Origin: an uncultured Clostridia bacterium
GTDB taxonomy: Bacteria > Bacillota > Clostridia > Oscillospirales > Oscillospiraceae
Direction: 5' to 3'
NCBI GenBank assembly: GCA_947164825.1
Contig: CAMUYE010000003.1
Coordinates: 1 to 55,288 of the forward strand
Length of the DNA: 55,288 nt
Of this stretch, positions 35,267 to 42,585 are shown one piece after another (the first letter of the stretch is position 1; each line of letters starts with the position of its first letter). The notes under the pieces were generated by a model. That model ran no database searches. It was not told the DNA's origin and worked only from the letters and a program-made list of their open reading frames with translations. The translations under genes were made by a program, and so were the position numbers.

Positions 35267-35942
35267 TGATGTAGTACCCATCCATTCCGTCGTTGATGAC
35301 CCGGCCGTCCTGGATCGCGATGACCCGCTTGGTGAAGCGGTTGACCAGCTCCCGCTCGTGGGTCACGACCATAACGGTGGTGCCCAGGGCGTTGATGGAT
35401 TCCAGCAGCATCATGATCTCATAGGAGCGCTGGGGATCCAGGTTGCCCGTCGGCTCGTCGGCCACGATCATGGCCGGATTGTTCACCAGAGCCCGGGCGA
35501 TGGCGACGCGCTGCTGCTCGCCGCCGGAGAGCTCGTGGGGGAAGCGGCGGCCCCGGTTCTCAAGCCCCACAAGGTCGAGCACATAGGGGACGCGGGCCTT
35601 GATCTCCTTGCCGGAGGCGCCCACGATCCGCATGCCGTAGGCCACGTTTTCAAAGACGGTCTTGTTTTCGATCAGGCGGAAATCCTGGAAGATGACGCCG
35701 ACGGTGCGGCGCATATAGGGGATCTGGCGCTTTTTGATGGTTTCGAGCTTATAGCCGTTGACCTCGATGGAGCCGGAAGTGGGTTCGAGCTCCGCGGTCA
35801 GAAGCTTGATGATGGTGGATTTGCCGGAGCCGGAAGGCCCCACCAGAAAAACGAACTCGCCGTCCTCGATGCGCAGGCTCACGCCCTCCAGGGCGCGGTT
35901 GCCGGCCTCGTAGACCTTGTTCACGTTACGAAATTCGATCAT
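35253..35942 (-). CDS. ftsE: Cell division ATP-binding protein FtsE
   Basis: 229 aa. Walker [10 protein letters not shown], signature [15 protein letters not shown], Walker [10 protein letters not shown] and H-loop VVTHE are all present. It powers FtsX at the septum. It is first of the ftsE-ftsX-PcsB-like-S41 set, 50 bp after the PucR-type regulator, with a GGCGCACAGCGGGCGCC repeat in the gap. Confidence 0.95.
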   Translation of the reverse strand: MIEFRNVNKVYEAGNRALEGVSLRIEDGEFVFLVGPSGSGKSTIIKLLTAELEPTSGSIEVNGYKLETIKKRQIPYMRRTVGVIFQDFRLIENKTVFENVAYGMRIVGASGKEIKARVPYVLDLVGLENRGRRFPHELSGGEQQRVAIARALVNNPAMIVADEPTGNLDPQRSYEIMMLLESINALGTTVMVVTHERELVNRFTKRVIAIQDGRVINDGMDGYYINEEN

Positions 35943-35968
35943 ACGGTTCTCCTATTTGCGGCTGCCGT

Positions 35969-35992
35969 GGCGCACAGCGGGCGCCGCTGCAG
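35969..35992. repeat. GGCGCAC hairpin repeat between the PucR-type regulator and ftsE
   Basis: GGCGCACAGCGGGCGCCGCTGCAG, a variant of the CGCACACTGTGCG-CCGCTACGG unit at 1484 and 31595. It abuts the regulator's stop codon. Confidence 0.65.
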
Positions 35993-37090
35993 TCAGAACA
36001 TCTTGTTGTCTCTGGAAGCCAGATATTTCTTGACCATAAGCGCCACCTTGAAGATGATGGCGTGGTCGAACTCCCGAAGATCCAGGCCGGTCAGCTTCTT
36101 GATCTTCTCCAGCCGGTAGACCAGGGTGTTGCGGTGGACAAAGAGCTTGCGGGAGGTCTCGGAGACGTTCAGATTGTTCTCAAAGAATTTGTTGATGGTG
36201 AAAAGGGTCTCCTGATCCAGGGTGTCGATGGAGTTCTTCTTGAAGACTTCATCCAGGAAAATCTCGCAGAGGGTCGTCGGAAGCTGATAGATCAGACGGC
36301 CGATGCCCAGGTTCTCGTAGGTGATGATGGTCTTCTCCGTGTCGAAAACCTTGCCGACTTCAATGGCGACCTGGGCCTCCTTGTAGGAGTCGGCAAGCTC
36401 CCGCAGGTGTTCGGCCACGCCGCCGATGCCGATGATGGTCTTGACGAAGAGCTGGCTCTTGAGGGTCTCCTCCATGGAGGAGGCCAGGGCAAGCAGTTCG
36501 CTCTGTTCCGCGTCGGCCGGGACGGTCTTGACCACGGCCACGTCAGTCTCGTTGATGGAGATGACGAAGTCCTGCTGCCGGTCCGGGAACAAGCTCTGAA
36601 GCACCTCTACCATGCCCACGTCCGGGCTGCCGAGCTGGCGGACCAGGAACACCGTATGATTCTGATCGGAGGGGAAATGGAGTTCCTTGGCACGGATGTA
36701 GATGTCGCCGGGGAGGATGTTGTCGGTGATGATATTCTTGACAAAAGTGGACTTGTCGTGTTTTTCTTCGTAATAGATCTTGGTGCAGTTCAGGGCGACC
36801 TGCGCCATCAGGCAGAGGCTGTGGGCCAGCTCGTCGTCGCCGTCCACGAAAACGGCATAGTCGTAACTGCCGCCGAAATTTGTCAGCGCCTTGACCGTCT
36901 TGCCGGAGAAATGAACGGGGGCCTGATCCTCAGCCATCGCCACCACCCGGGACAGCTTGGGCAGCTTGATCCCGACCTCGGAAGCTTCGGAGCAGGCAAC
37001 GACAGTGCCCTCGGCGTCAATAACGCCGATCTGGCGGTCCGTGGCGCCCTTCATCTGTTGGATCACGTCGGAAAAGATATGGTGAGTCAT
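35993..37090 (-). CDS. PucR/CdaR-type transcriptional regulator
   Basis: 365 aa. The N-terminal sensor-like domain starts HIFSDVIQQMKGATDRQIGVIDAEG (sugar-diacid-recognition-like). A GGDEF-like middle region follows (about 180-260). The C-terminal helix-turn-helix (NVSETSRKLFVHRNTLVYRLEKIKKLTG) is the PucR C-terminal type. CAGGAG lies 9 nt before the ATG. It has its own sigma-A promoter. Its position before ftsEX is probably incidental, though read-through is possible. Confidence 0.87.
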   Translation of the reverse strand: MTHHIFSDVIQQMKGATDRQIGVIDAEGTVVACSEASEVGIKLPKLSRVVAMAEDQAPVHFSGKTVKALTNFGGSYDYAVFVDGDDELAHSLCLMAQVALNCTKIYYEEKHDKSTFVKNIITDNILPGDIYIRAKELHFPSDQNHTVFLVRQLGSPDVGMVEVLQSLFPDRQQDFVISINETDVAVVKTVPADAEQSELLALASSMEETLKSQLFVKTIIGIGGVAEHLRELADSYKEAQVAIEVGKVFDTEKTIITYENLGIGRLIYQLPTTLCEIFLDEVFKKNSIDTLDQETLFTINKFFENNLNVSETSRKLFVHRNTLVYRLEKIKKLTGLDLREFDHAIIFKVALMVKKYLASRDNKMF

Positions 37091-37138
37091 ATCGGTACAC
37101 TCCTGTCGGACAGTGGGTTTTGTAAACTTCTACCTTTT

Positions 37139-37167
37139 ATCATACCCTATCTTTTCATTTTTTGCAA
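37139..37167 (-). promoter_or_regulatory. Sigma-A promoter of the PucR-type regulator
   Basis: On the minus strand TTGCAA, 17 nt, then TATGAT, followed by a 5'UTR of about 40 nt. Confidence 0.75.
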
Positions 37168-37281
37168 GAGGTATTTGGCATTTTCTTTGAAATTTCGGTG
37201 AAAAATTTATGCAAAAAGACAACAAATCCGGCGTTTTATCTAATTATACCTCTCACAAGGGGTGACGTTTTTCCGTTTTTG

Positions 37282-37998
37282 TCAATTTGGCGCTTTAGTG
37301 ATATTGTACAGAAGCTCGATCTCCTCCGCCGTCAGCTCCCGGAGCTCTCCCAGGGGCAGGCCGCACAGAGTCAGAGGCCCCTCCGCTTCGCGGCGCAGGT
37401 ACGTGACCGTATGGCCCCGGGCGGCCATCATGCGGCGGACCTGGTGGTATTTCCCCTCGGTGACGGTGATCTCGCTCTCGCCGGGACCCAGAGGCCGCAG
37501 CACCGCGGGCAGACAGCGGGTGCCGTCCCGGAGTTCCAGTCCCGCGGCAAAGGCGGCCGCGTCGGCCTCCCCTGCCGTGCCCTCGTGCCTGGCGTAATAG
37601 CGCTTTTCGATCCCGTGCTTCGGGGAGATCAGGCGATGGGCCAGCTCTCCGTCGTTGGTAAAGAGCAGCAGCCCCTCGGTCTCCTTGTCGAGACGGCCCA
37701 CGGGGACAACTCCCTGCCGGAGAAGGAGCTCCGGGATCAGCTCCATCACGGTCCGGTCCCGGGGATCCTCGGTGGAGCTCACGTAGCCCGCAGGCTTGTG
37801 GAGCATCAGCACCACCCGCCTGGGGCCTTCCACAGGTTCGCCCCGGAAGGTAACGCGATCCGCCGCCGGATCGACCTTGAAAGCCCCGTCGGTGACGGGC
37901 CTGCCGTTCACGCAGACCGCGGCTGTTTTCAGGATGGTTTTCAGCTCCCGCCGGGAGGCAAGCCCGGCGTCGCTGAGCAGCTTATCCAATCTGATCAT
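37282..37998 (-). CDS. RsuA/RluB-family pseudouridine synthase
   Basis: 238 aa. The N-terminal S4 RNA-binding domain is MIRLDKLLSDAGLASRRE. The catalytic motif is GRLDKETEGLLLFTNDGEL with the active-site Asp, followed by EKRYYARHEG. It modifies a uridine in rRNA: RsuA-type (16S) is suggested by length and S4 sequence, but RluB/E-like specificity cannot be excluded. GAGGG precedes the ATG. It is divergent from the DUF4830 gene. Confidence 0.9.
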   Translation of the reverse strand: MIRLDKLLSDAGLASRRELKTILKTAAVCVNGRPVTDGAFKVDPAADRVTFRGEPVEGPRRVVLMLHKPAGYVSSTEDPRDRTVMELIPELLLRQGVVPVGRLDKETEGLLLFTNDGELAHRLISPKHGIEKRYYARHEGTAGEADAAAFAAGLELRDGTRCLPAVLRPLGPGESEITVTEGKYHQVRRMMAARGHTVTYLRREAEGPLTLCGLPLGELRELTAEEIELLYNITKAPN

Positions 37999-38071
37999 CT
38001 TGTAACCCTCATATCCGGGCCTGTCTTCACATATGCTTCACCACAGAAACCTGTTGGAAGGGAGCATCACG

Positions 38072-38539
38072 ATGTTTGTAATCACGACCAAGGTATCGAA
38101 GACCAAGATCGCCGCCGTTGCAACGCTGGTGATCGCGGCGATCGTGCTGGCGGCCATTGTGGCCGCGGCGAAAAACGGGAAGACGGAGACCCTCGATCAG
38201 CGAAACGGCGAGACCAACGAAGAACGGGCCGCTTTCCTCTCCGAGTGCGGCTGGCAGGTCAACGCGGAGCCGGTGCAGACCCAGTCCGTCAAGATCCCCG
38301 CCGAGGATTCCGAAGTCTTCCGCCGTTACAATGAACTGCAGCAGTCCCAGGGCTTCGACCTCACCGAATACGCCGGAAAAACCGCGCTGCGCTACGTCTA
38401 CGAGGTCCTCAACTATCCCGAGGCGGACGGCCCGGTCTACGCCACGGTCTTCGTTCTGGACGGCAAGATCATCGGCGGCGACGTGACCGACAGCGGGGCC
38501 AACGGGAAGATGCAGGGACTGCGGAAAAGTAATATGTAA
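38072..38539 (+). CDS. DUF4830-type membrane-anchored protein
   Basis: 155 aa from ATG 38072 (GAAGGGAGCATCACG upstream). One N-terminal helix (IAAVATLVIAAIVLAAIVAAA) anchors it. The domain ERAAFLSECGWQVNAEPVQTQSV ... YATVFVLDGKIIGGDV matches the DUF4830 pattern known from Clostridia. Function unknown. It is followed by an AT-rich stretch with AAGTAAGAAGTAAAAAGTAAAAAGT direct repeats (38538-38565). Confidence 0.75.
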   Translation: MFVITTKVSKTKIAAVATLVIAAIVLAAIVAAAKNGKTETLDQRNGETNEERAAFLSECGWQVNAEPVQTQSVKIPAEDSEVFRRYNELQQSQGFDLTEYAGKTALRYVYEVLNYPEADGPVYATVFVLDGKIIGGDVTDSGANGKMQGLRKSNM

Positions 38540-38565
38540 GAAGTAAGAAGTAAAAAGTAAAAAGT
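38538..38565. repeat. AAGTAA/AAGTAAAA short tandem tract
   Basis: GTAAGAAGTAAGAAGTAAAAAGTAAAAAGT, starting at the DUF4830 stop codon. It is like the other short-word tracts in this genome, which also sit right after genes. Confidence 0.7.
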
Positions 38566-38644
38566 TATACATTCTCGTTCCAGAGTATTCTAACATATAA
38601 TTGTTACAAAAATATTACAAATTCACATCATTTTGAAATTTTTT

Positions 38645-38678
38645 AGAGGGCCCGGCAGTTTTTTCTGCCAGACCCTCT
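38645..38678 (+). terminator. Terminator-like hairpin after the DUF4830 gene
   Basis: AGAGGGCCCGGCAG-TTTTTT-CTGCCAGACCCTCT, a stem with two mismatches. No T-tract follows and the end overlaps the blaI -35, so it could also modulate that promoter. Confidence 0.4.
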
Positions 38679-38706
38679 TGACATTTCTGCTCTACGGTTG
38701 TAGAAT
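38678..38706 (+). promoter_or_regulatory. Sigma-A promoter of blaI-M56-M56
   Basis: TTGACA, 17 nt, TAGAAT. It is overlapped by the operator dyad at 38692-38703. Confidence 0.85.
38692..38703 (+). promoter_or_regulatory. BlaI/MecI-type operator 1
   Basis: CTACGGTTGTAG, half-sites CTAC/GTAG with a central TACnnnTGTA-like dyad, lies across the spacer and -10. Confidence 0.65.
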
Positions 38707-38715
38707 ATAGTTGTA

Positions 38716-38727
38716 CTACAAATGTAG
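38716..38727 (+). promoter_or_regulatory. BlaI/MecI-type operator 2
   Basis: CTACAAATGTAG contains the TACAnATGTA core recognised by BlaI/MecI. It is 24 bp from operator 1 (about two turns) and just upstream of the ribosome binding site. Confidence 0.75.
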
Positions 38728-38740
38728 AGGAGTTGATCCT

Positions 38741-39118
38741 ATGGAAGAAACGTTGAAAAAGCTCCCAGACGCGGAGCTGGAGGTCATGCAGGCGCTCTGG
38801 GAGCTGGAGGCCCCGGTGCCCCGGGCGGCGGTGGAGGCAGCTATGGCGGAGCGGAAGCCCATGGCCCAGACCACCCTGCTGACCCTGCTCTCCCGGCTGG
38901 CGGAGAAGGGCTTCGTCAAGGTCGAAAAGCAGGGCCGGTCCAGTGTCTACACCCCCCTGGTGGCCCGGGAGGACTACCAGGCAAAGCAGAGCCGACGCTT
39001 CCTGGACCGCCTCTTCGGCGGCTCCATCCCCGCCTTCGCCTCCGCCCTCACCGCCTCCGGCCTCTCCAGGGAGGACCTGGCCGAGCTGCGGAAGCTGCTG
39101 GAGGAGGATAAGCTGTGA
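38741..39118 (+). CDS. blaI: BlaI/MecI/CopY-family repressor
   Basis: 125 aa from ATG 38741 (AGAGGAGTTGATCCT upstream). The winged helix (LPDAELEVMQALWELEAPVPRAAV ... TTLLTLLSRLAEKGFVKVEKQGRSSVYTPLV) is standard for the family. The C-terminal dimerisation part is SREDLAELRKLLEEDKL. It probably represses its own operon at the two CTACnnnTGTAG sites and is inactivated through the M56 metallopeptidases encoded next. No beta-lactamase is nearby, so the signal may be other cell-wall stress. Confidence 0.92.
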   Translation: MEETLKKLPDAELEVMQALWELEAPVPRAAVEAAMAERKPMAQTTLLTLLSRLAEKGFVKVEKQGRSSVYTPLVAREDYQAKQSRRFLDRLFGGSIPAFASALTASGLSREDLAELRKLLEEDKL

Positions 39119-40245
39119 GCGATTTTACATGGGTTCGACTGCTCCTCGGTCTGCTGATTGGTTTGGGCAGTGTACTTCTTCTTATGATCCACAAGCTGGT
39201 CGCCGCCCGCGCGGCGAACCCACGGGACCGATTTGCGCCCTTTTCCGTCGTTTTTCTGAACTATCTCTTTGTATGGATCCTGTTTTTACTTTGGATGCTG
39301 TTCTATGAGCCTGATATCGCCTTGGTGGTTTTCCGGGTCTCCTTCCATCTTCTGCCGTCTGTCATCGCGCATTCGCTTCTGCTTCTCGCGCTGACGCCGC
39401 TCCTTCGCCGACGCGTCTCCGCCGTGACCTGCGCGGAGCTTTGGACCCTGCCGTTTTTACTGGCCTTACCTGTCATGTATTTTACAAATCGGGAGACGTC
39501 TCTCGAAAATTACTTCCTTTTTGAGCCTTGGCTCGTGCTTCAAATCCCGCGCCTCGCGCTCTGGATCATCGTCGCCGTGTGGGCTGCCGGCTTTCTGGGT
39601 GTTTTGGGCTGGAAGCTTCTCTCGCATGTTCGGTTTCGGCGCACGCTGCTGCGCGGGGCGTACAAGGCTTCCGAGGCGACCCGTTCTGAATTTCTCACCG
39701 TCTGGTGGGAGCTTTGCCAGACCGGAACCGGCTTCGGCTGGAAGCTGCGGATCTACCGCTCCCCTGCCGCGGACTCTCCCATTACCGTTGGGCTCTTTCG
39801 CCGCACGTCCTGTCTGGTGCTTCCCGAGCGGGAATATACCGACGAGGAGCTGCGCATGATCTTCCGCCATGAGCTGATCCACCTGCTGCATCGGGACAGC
39901 GCCGCCAAATTTGGCCTGGTTTTTCTCTGCGCCCTGGGCTGGTTCATTCCCAGTCTGTGGCTCGGATTGGGACGGGCGGCGGAGGACATGGAGCTTTGCT
40001 GTGACGAGTTCGCCACAAAAACCATGCGGGAGGACGAGAGAAAAACCTACGCCTCTCTCCTGCTCTCCGCGGCCGGGACCGCAAAGGGCTTCACCACCTG
40101 CCTCTCCGCTTCGGCCTCCGGGCTGCGCTACCGCCTGTCCCGGGTCCTGCACCCGGAAAAACGCCGGGTCGGCTACCTAATCACTGCCCTGCTGTCCGTC
40201 CTGTTCGTGTTCTTCTACGGCGCGGTTGGCTTCGTTGTTGTTTGA
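39115..40245 (+). CDS. M56 family (BlaR1-type) membrane metallopeptidase, copy 1, without ectodomain
   Basis: 376 aa from GTG 39115, overlapping the blaI stop (GTGA). There are three N-terminal membrane helices, a fourth before the catalytic region and a last one at the end. The zinc motif is FRHELIHLLHRD (HExxH) with ELCCDEFATK downstream. The protein ends just after the last helix (VLFVFFYGAVGFVVV), so it has no C-terminal extracellular sensor as in BlaR1. About half of its residues in the catalytic part match the next gene; the pair arose by tandem duplication. Confidence 0.9.
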   Translation: MSDFTWVRLLLGLLIGLGSVLLLMIHKLVAARAANPRDRFAPFSVVFLNYLFVWILFLLWMLFYEPDIALVVFRVSFHLLPSVIAHSLLLLALTPLLRRRVSAVTCAELWTLPFLLALPVMYFTNRETSLENYFLFEPWLVLQIPRLALWIIVAVWAAGFLGVLGWKLLSHVRFRRTLLRGAYKASEATRSEFLTVWWELCQTGTGFGWKLRIYRSPAADSPITVGLFRRTSCLVLPEREYTDEELRMIFRHELIHLLHRDSAAKFGLVFLCALGWFIPSLWLGLGRAAEDMELCCDEFATKTMREDERKTYASLLLSAAGTAKGFTTCLSASASGLRYRLSRVLHPEKRRVGYLITALLSVLFVFFYGAVGFVVV

Positions 40246-40284
40246 TCAATCCCCATAAAATCTGTCTCCGGAGGAGGATAAGCT

Positions 40285-41730
40285 GTGATAGAAGAATTGA
40301 TTTTTCGGATCAGTTTGACGGTGCTTGTCGTTGCGATCATCCTGGTTGAGTTGATCATGACGCGCCGTTTGAATGAAAAGCGCGGAAGCTGGTACCAACC
40401 GGTCCACTCCGTGTTTCTCCCGGTTCTGATCCTGGCCGCTTCGCTGATCTTGTTGATCCTTCCCTCCGCCGCCCTTCCCATGCTGTCCTGGTTCTTCGGC
40501 GCGCTGCTGAGCCTGTTCGCTCTGACGCTCCTGCTGCTGGCACTGATCCCCCTGCTGCGGAAGCGTTATTCGGCCAGGGACTGCGCGGAGTTTTGGCTCC
40601 TGCCGGGTCTGTTGATGGGCGTCTCGGTCTATTTTTTCAGGATGCCCTTTCGCCCATGGCTGACGGTGCGCCTTTCCCGAACCGCGCTGACCGTCCTGTT
40701 CGCGGTCTGGATCGCCGGGTTCCTGGCCGTCCTGGGCTGGAAGGTCTTGTCCCATCTGCGCTTTCGGAACGCTGTACTCCGGGGCGCGGTCCTTGCCTCC
40801 GAGGAGGATCACGCGCTGTTTCGGGAGGTCTGGAAGCCCCTCGACCGCGAAAACAGGAAAACCGGTCAAAAGCTGCGGATCGTCCGCTCCCCCGCCGCGG
40901 TCTCTCCCCTCTCTGTGGGTCTTTTTCCCCGGACAACCTGCCTGGTGCTCCCTCAGCGGGAATACGCCGAGGAGGAGCTGCGGTTGATCTTCCGCCATGA
41001 GAGCCTCCATCTCCTGCACCGGGACAACGCCGCGAAATTCTCCATCGCCTTTCTCTGCGCGGCGGGCTGGTTCATTCCCAGTCTCTGGCTCGGGCTGCGC
41101 AGGGCCTCGGAGGATCTGGAGCTCCGCTGCGACGAGGAGGCTACAACGGGCATGGATGAGGCGAAGCGCAGGGCCTACGCCGCTCTCCTGCTGGAAAACG
41201 CCGGAACCGCCGAGGGCTTTACCACCTGCCTCTCCGCCTCGGCCTCGGGGCTCCGCTACCGGCTGGGCCGCGTCCTGCGGCCGGAGAACCGGAATGGCGG
41301 CCTCGCGGTGATTGCCCTGCTTTCCGCGCTGTTCGTGTTCTCCCTCGGGACCGTGGGGGCCGTGATAGACGTGGGTACTGTTCAGACGGAGGTTCTGGAT
41401 CGGAACGGCAAGGGCTGGCAAGTTGTGGAAGCCGAATTCCACAGCGCAAGGGAGGATCTCAGTCTGAACCCCGGGGCCGTGGAGGCCCGGCTTGGCGAGC
41501 TGGGGCTGACGAAGCTGTCCTGGGAGGCCGCCAACTATCATTTCGTCAGCGGAAGCCTGGACGTCAAGCTCCAGACAAGCTACGGAAGCACGATGGATCT
41601 CTATTTTTGGATCGATTCCAACGGGCTCCGGATGAACGTCCGGAACGGCGAAGGCGTCAAAGCAAAGCAGACCAGCTACGTCGTCAACGCCCCCGCCGAT
41701 CTCGAATGGCTGCGGAGCCTGGGAAATTGA
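40285..41730 (+). CDS. M56 family membrane metallopeptidase, copy 2, with C-terminal ectodomain
   Basis: 481 aa from GTG 40285. The layout is as copy 1, with FRHESLHLLHRDNAAKF (HExxH), ELRCDEEATT and a matching C-terminal helix. It then continues for about 110 residues of predicted extracellular domain (EVLDRNGKGWQVVEAEFHSA ... DLEWLRSLGN) that is not a penicillin-binding fold. The upstream GGAGGAGGATAAGCTGTGA repeats the blaI 3' end and start signal of copy 1 exactly, a footprint of the duplication. It is probably the sensing partner of the pair. Confidence 0.88.
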   Translation: MIEELIFRISLTVLVVAIILVELIMTRRLNEKRGSWYQPVHSVFLPVLILAASLILLILPSAALPMLSWFFGALLSLFALTLLLLALIPLLRKRYSARDCAEFWLLPGLLMGVSVYFFRMPFRPWLTVRLSRTALTVLFAVWIAGFLAVLGWKVLSHLRFRNAVLRGAVLASEEDHALFREVWKPLDRENRKTGQKLRIVRSPAAVSPLSVGLFPRTTCLVLPQREYAEEELRLIFRHESLHLLHRDNAAKFSIAFLCAAGWFIPSLWLGLRRASEDLELRCDEEATTGMDEAKRRAYAALLLENAGTAEGFTTCLSASASGLRYRLGRVLRPENRNGGLAVIALLSALFVFSLGTVGAVIDVGTVQTEVLDRNGKGWQVVEAEFHSAREDLSLNPGAVEARLGELGLTKLSWEAANYHFVSGSLDVKLQTSYGSTMDLYFWIDSNGLRMNVRNGEGVKAKQTSYVVNAPADLEWLRSLGN

Positions 41731-41745
41731 TTCCGAAATCATATA

Positions 41746-41805
41746 CCCGATCAGGGGACGGATCTGTGATTGATACGCCAATCACAGATCCGTCCCCTGA
41801 TCGGG
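41746..41805. repeat. Perfect 27-bp inverted repeat (hairpin) after M56 copy 2
   Basis: CCCGATCAGGGGACGGATCT... pairs exactly with ...AGATCCGTCCCCTGATCGGG; arms 41746-41772 and 41779-41805 with a 6-nt loop ATACGC. It lacks a T-tract. Confidence 0.9.
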
Positions 41806-42152
41806 TTCCGTCATTCTGAGTGCAGCGAAGAATCCGCATCCCCCGTCCCCTGGCAGCAAGTGACAGGTGACAAGTGACAGTGGCAGGTGACAAACACCCG
41901 GTCTGTCGTCGGAACGTGCAGGGCGTCGGGGACGCCGCCCCCTACGGCGGAATCACTCCCCGATCCTGTCATTGCGAGCCAGTGCGCACACTGGCGTGGC
42001 AATCCGTATCCCCCGTCCCCTGATGCCTAATGCCTGGTGCCTCGCCCGTGCGGGGACGGCGCTCCGTCGAGGGACCACCTCATCCACCCCAGTGTGCGCA
42101 CTGGGGCACCTTCCCCTCAAGGGGAAGGCTTTTAGCCGAAGAGCTTGAAGCC
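41806..42152. repeat. Composite repeat block in the M56-HMA gap
   Basis: The 422-bp gene-free stretch 41731-42152 holds the 27-bp hairpin and this block: GTCATTCTGAGTGCAGCGAAGAATCCGC (41811), a GTGACAGGTGACAAGTGACA tract (41870), GGGCGTCGGGGACGCCGCCCCCTACGG (41921), GTCATTGCGAGCCAGTGCGCACACTGGCGTGGCAATCC (41969), CCTGATGCCTAATGCCTGGTGCC (42020), and a CCAGTGTGCGCACTGGGG palindrome (42089). No gene. Confidence 0.85.
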
Positions 42153-42383
42153 CTACTTTTCGCAGGGCTCGGAGGCGATACCCTTCAGGGTATAGCCGGC
42201 GGCGGCGACGGTGGACTGGAGGAGCTCTTCGTCCAGAGGGGCCTCGGAGAGGACTTCGGTCTGGTTCTTGCTGTGGGAGGAGCTCACCTTATCCACGTGG
42301 AAGGCCTGCTCGATGGCCTCGTTCATGTGCTTCTCGCAGCGGGGGCACATCATGCCCTCGATAGTCAGGATAGTTTTGATCAT
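42153..42383 (-). CDS. Heavy-metal-associated (HMA) domain protein, CopZ-like
   Basis: 76 aa. The N-terminal IEGMMCPRCEKHMNEAI carries the MxCxxC-type metal site (CPRC). The domain length equals a single HMA fold, with a C-terminal Cys as an extra ligand candidate. Such proteins deliver Cu(I) or sense other metals. No P-type ATPase gene is adjacent. AAAGGAG precedes the ATG, and a very good sigma-A promoter lies upstream. Confidence 0.85.
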   Translation of the reverse strand: MIKTILTIEGMMCPRCEKHMNEAIEQAFHVDKVSSSHSKNQTEVLSEAPLDEELLQSTVAAAGYTLKGIASEPCEK

Positions 42384-42415
42384 TGCGTTTCGCTCCTTTC
42401 GGGTTGTTTGGGTTT

Positions 42416-42444
42416 ATTATACCCTCCCGGAAGCGGAATTGCAA
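42416..42444 (-). promoter_or_regulatory. Sigma-A promoter of the HMA gene
   Basis: On the minus strand TTGCAA, 17 nt, TATAAT. Confidence 0.8.
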
Positions 42445-42543
42445 AAGAATTTTTCCGTTTTTTCAAAATTGGGGCTATGCAGATCGGGGTTTTTCATGTA
42501 TATTATAGGATGAACATTTATGGGATCCCGAATCCCGAAGAAT

Positions 42544-42569
42544 GCGGACGGCAGTGTGCCGTCCCTACG
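42544..42569. repeat. CTAC-hairpin repeat in the recD2 leader
   Basis: GCGGACGGCAGTGTGCCGTCCCTACG, a 7-bp stem. It lies 17 nt before the recD2 start, with the GTAG end on the minus strand, so orientation is opposite to the gene. A related GTGCCGTCCCTACAGG unit is at about 13850. Confidence 0.75.
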
Positions 42570-42585
42570 AAAGCAGGAGCAAGGC

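Noticed and set aside
38741-41730. Beta-lactam resistance locus
   Set aside because: BlaI and M56 proteins are present, but there is no beta-lactamase or mecA-like gene and copy 2's ectodomain is not penicillin-binding.
41746-41805. Intrinsic terminator for M56 copy 2
   Set aside because: The hairpin is perfect but no U-tract follows on either strand, so it is listed as a repeat.
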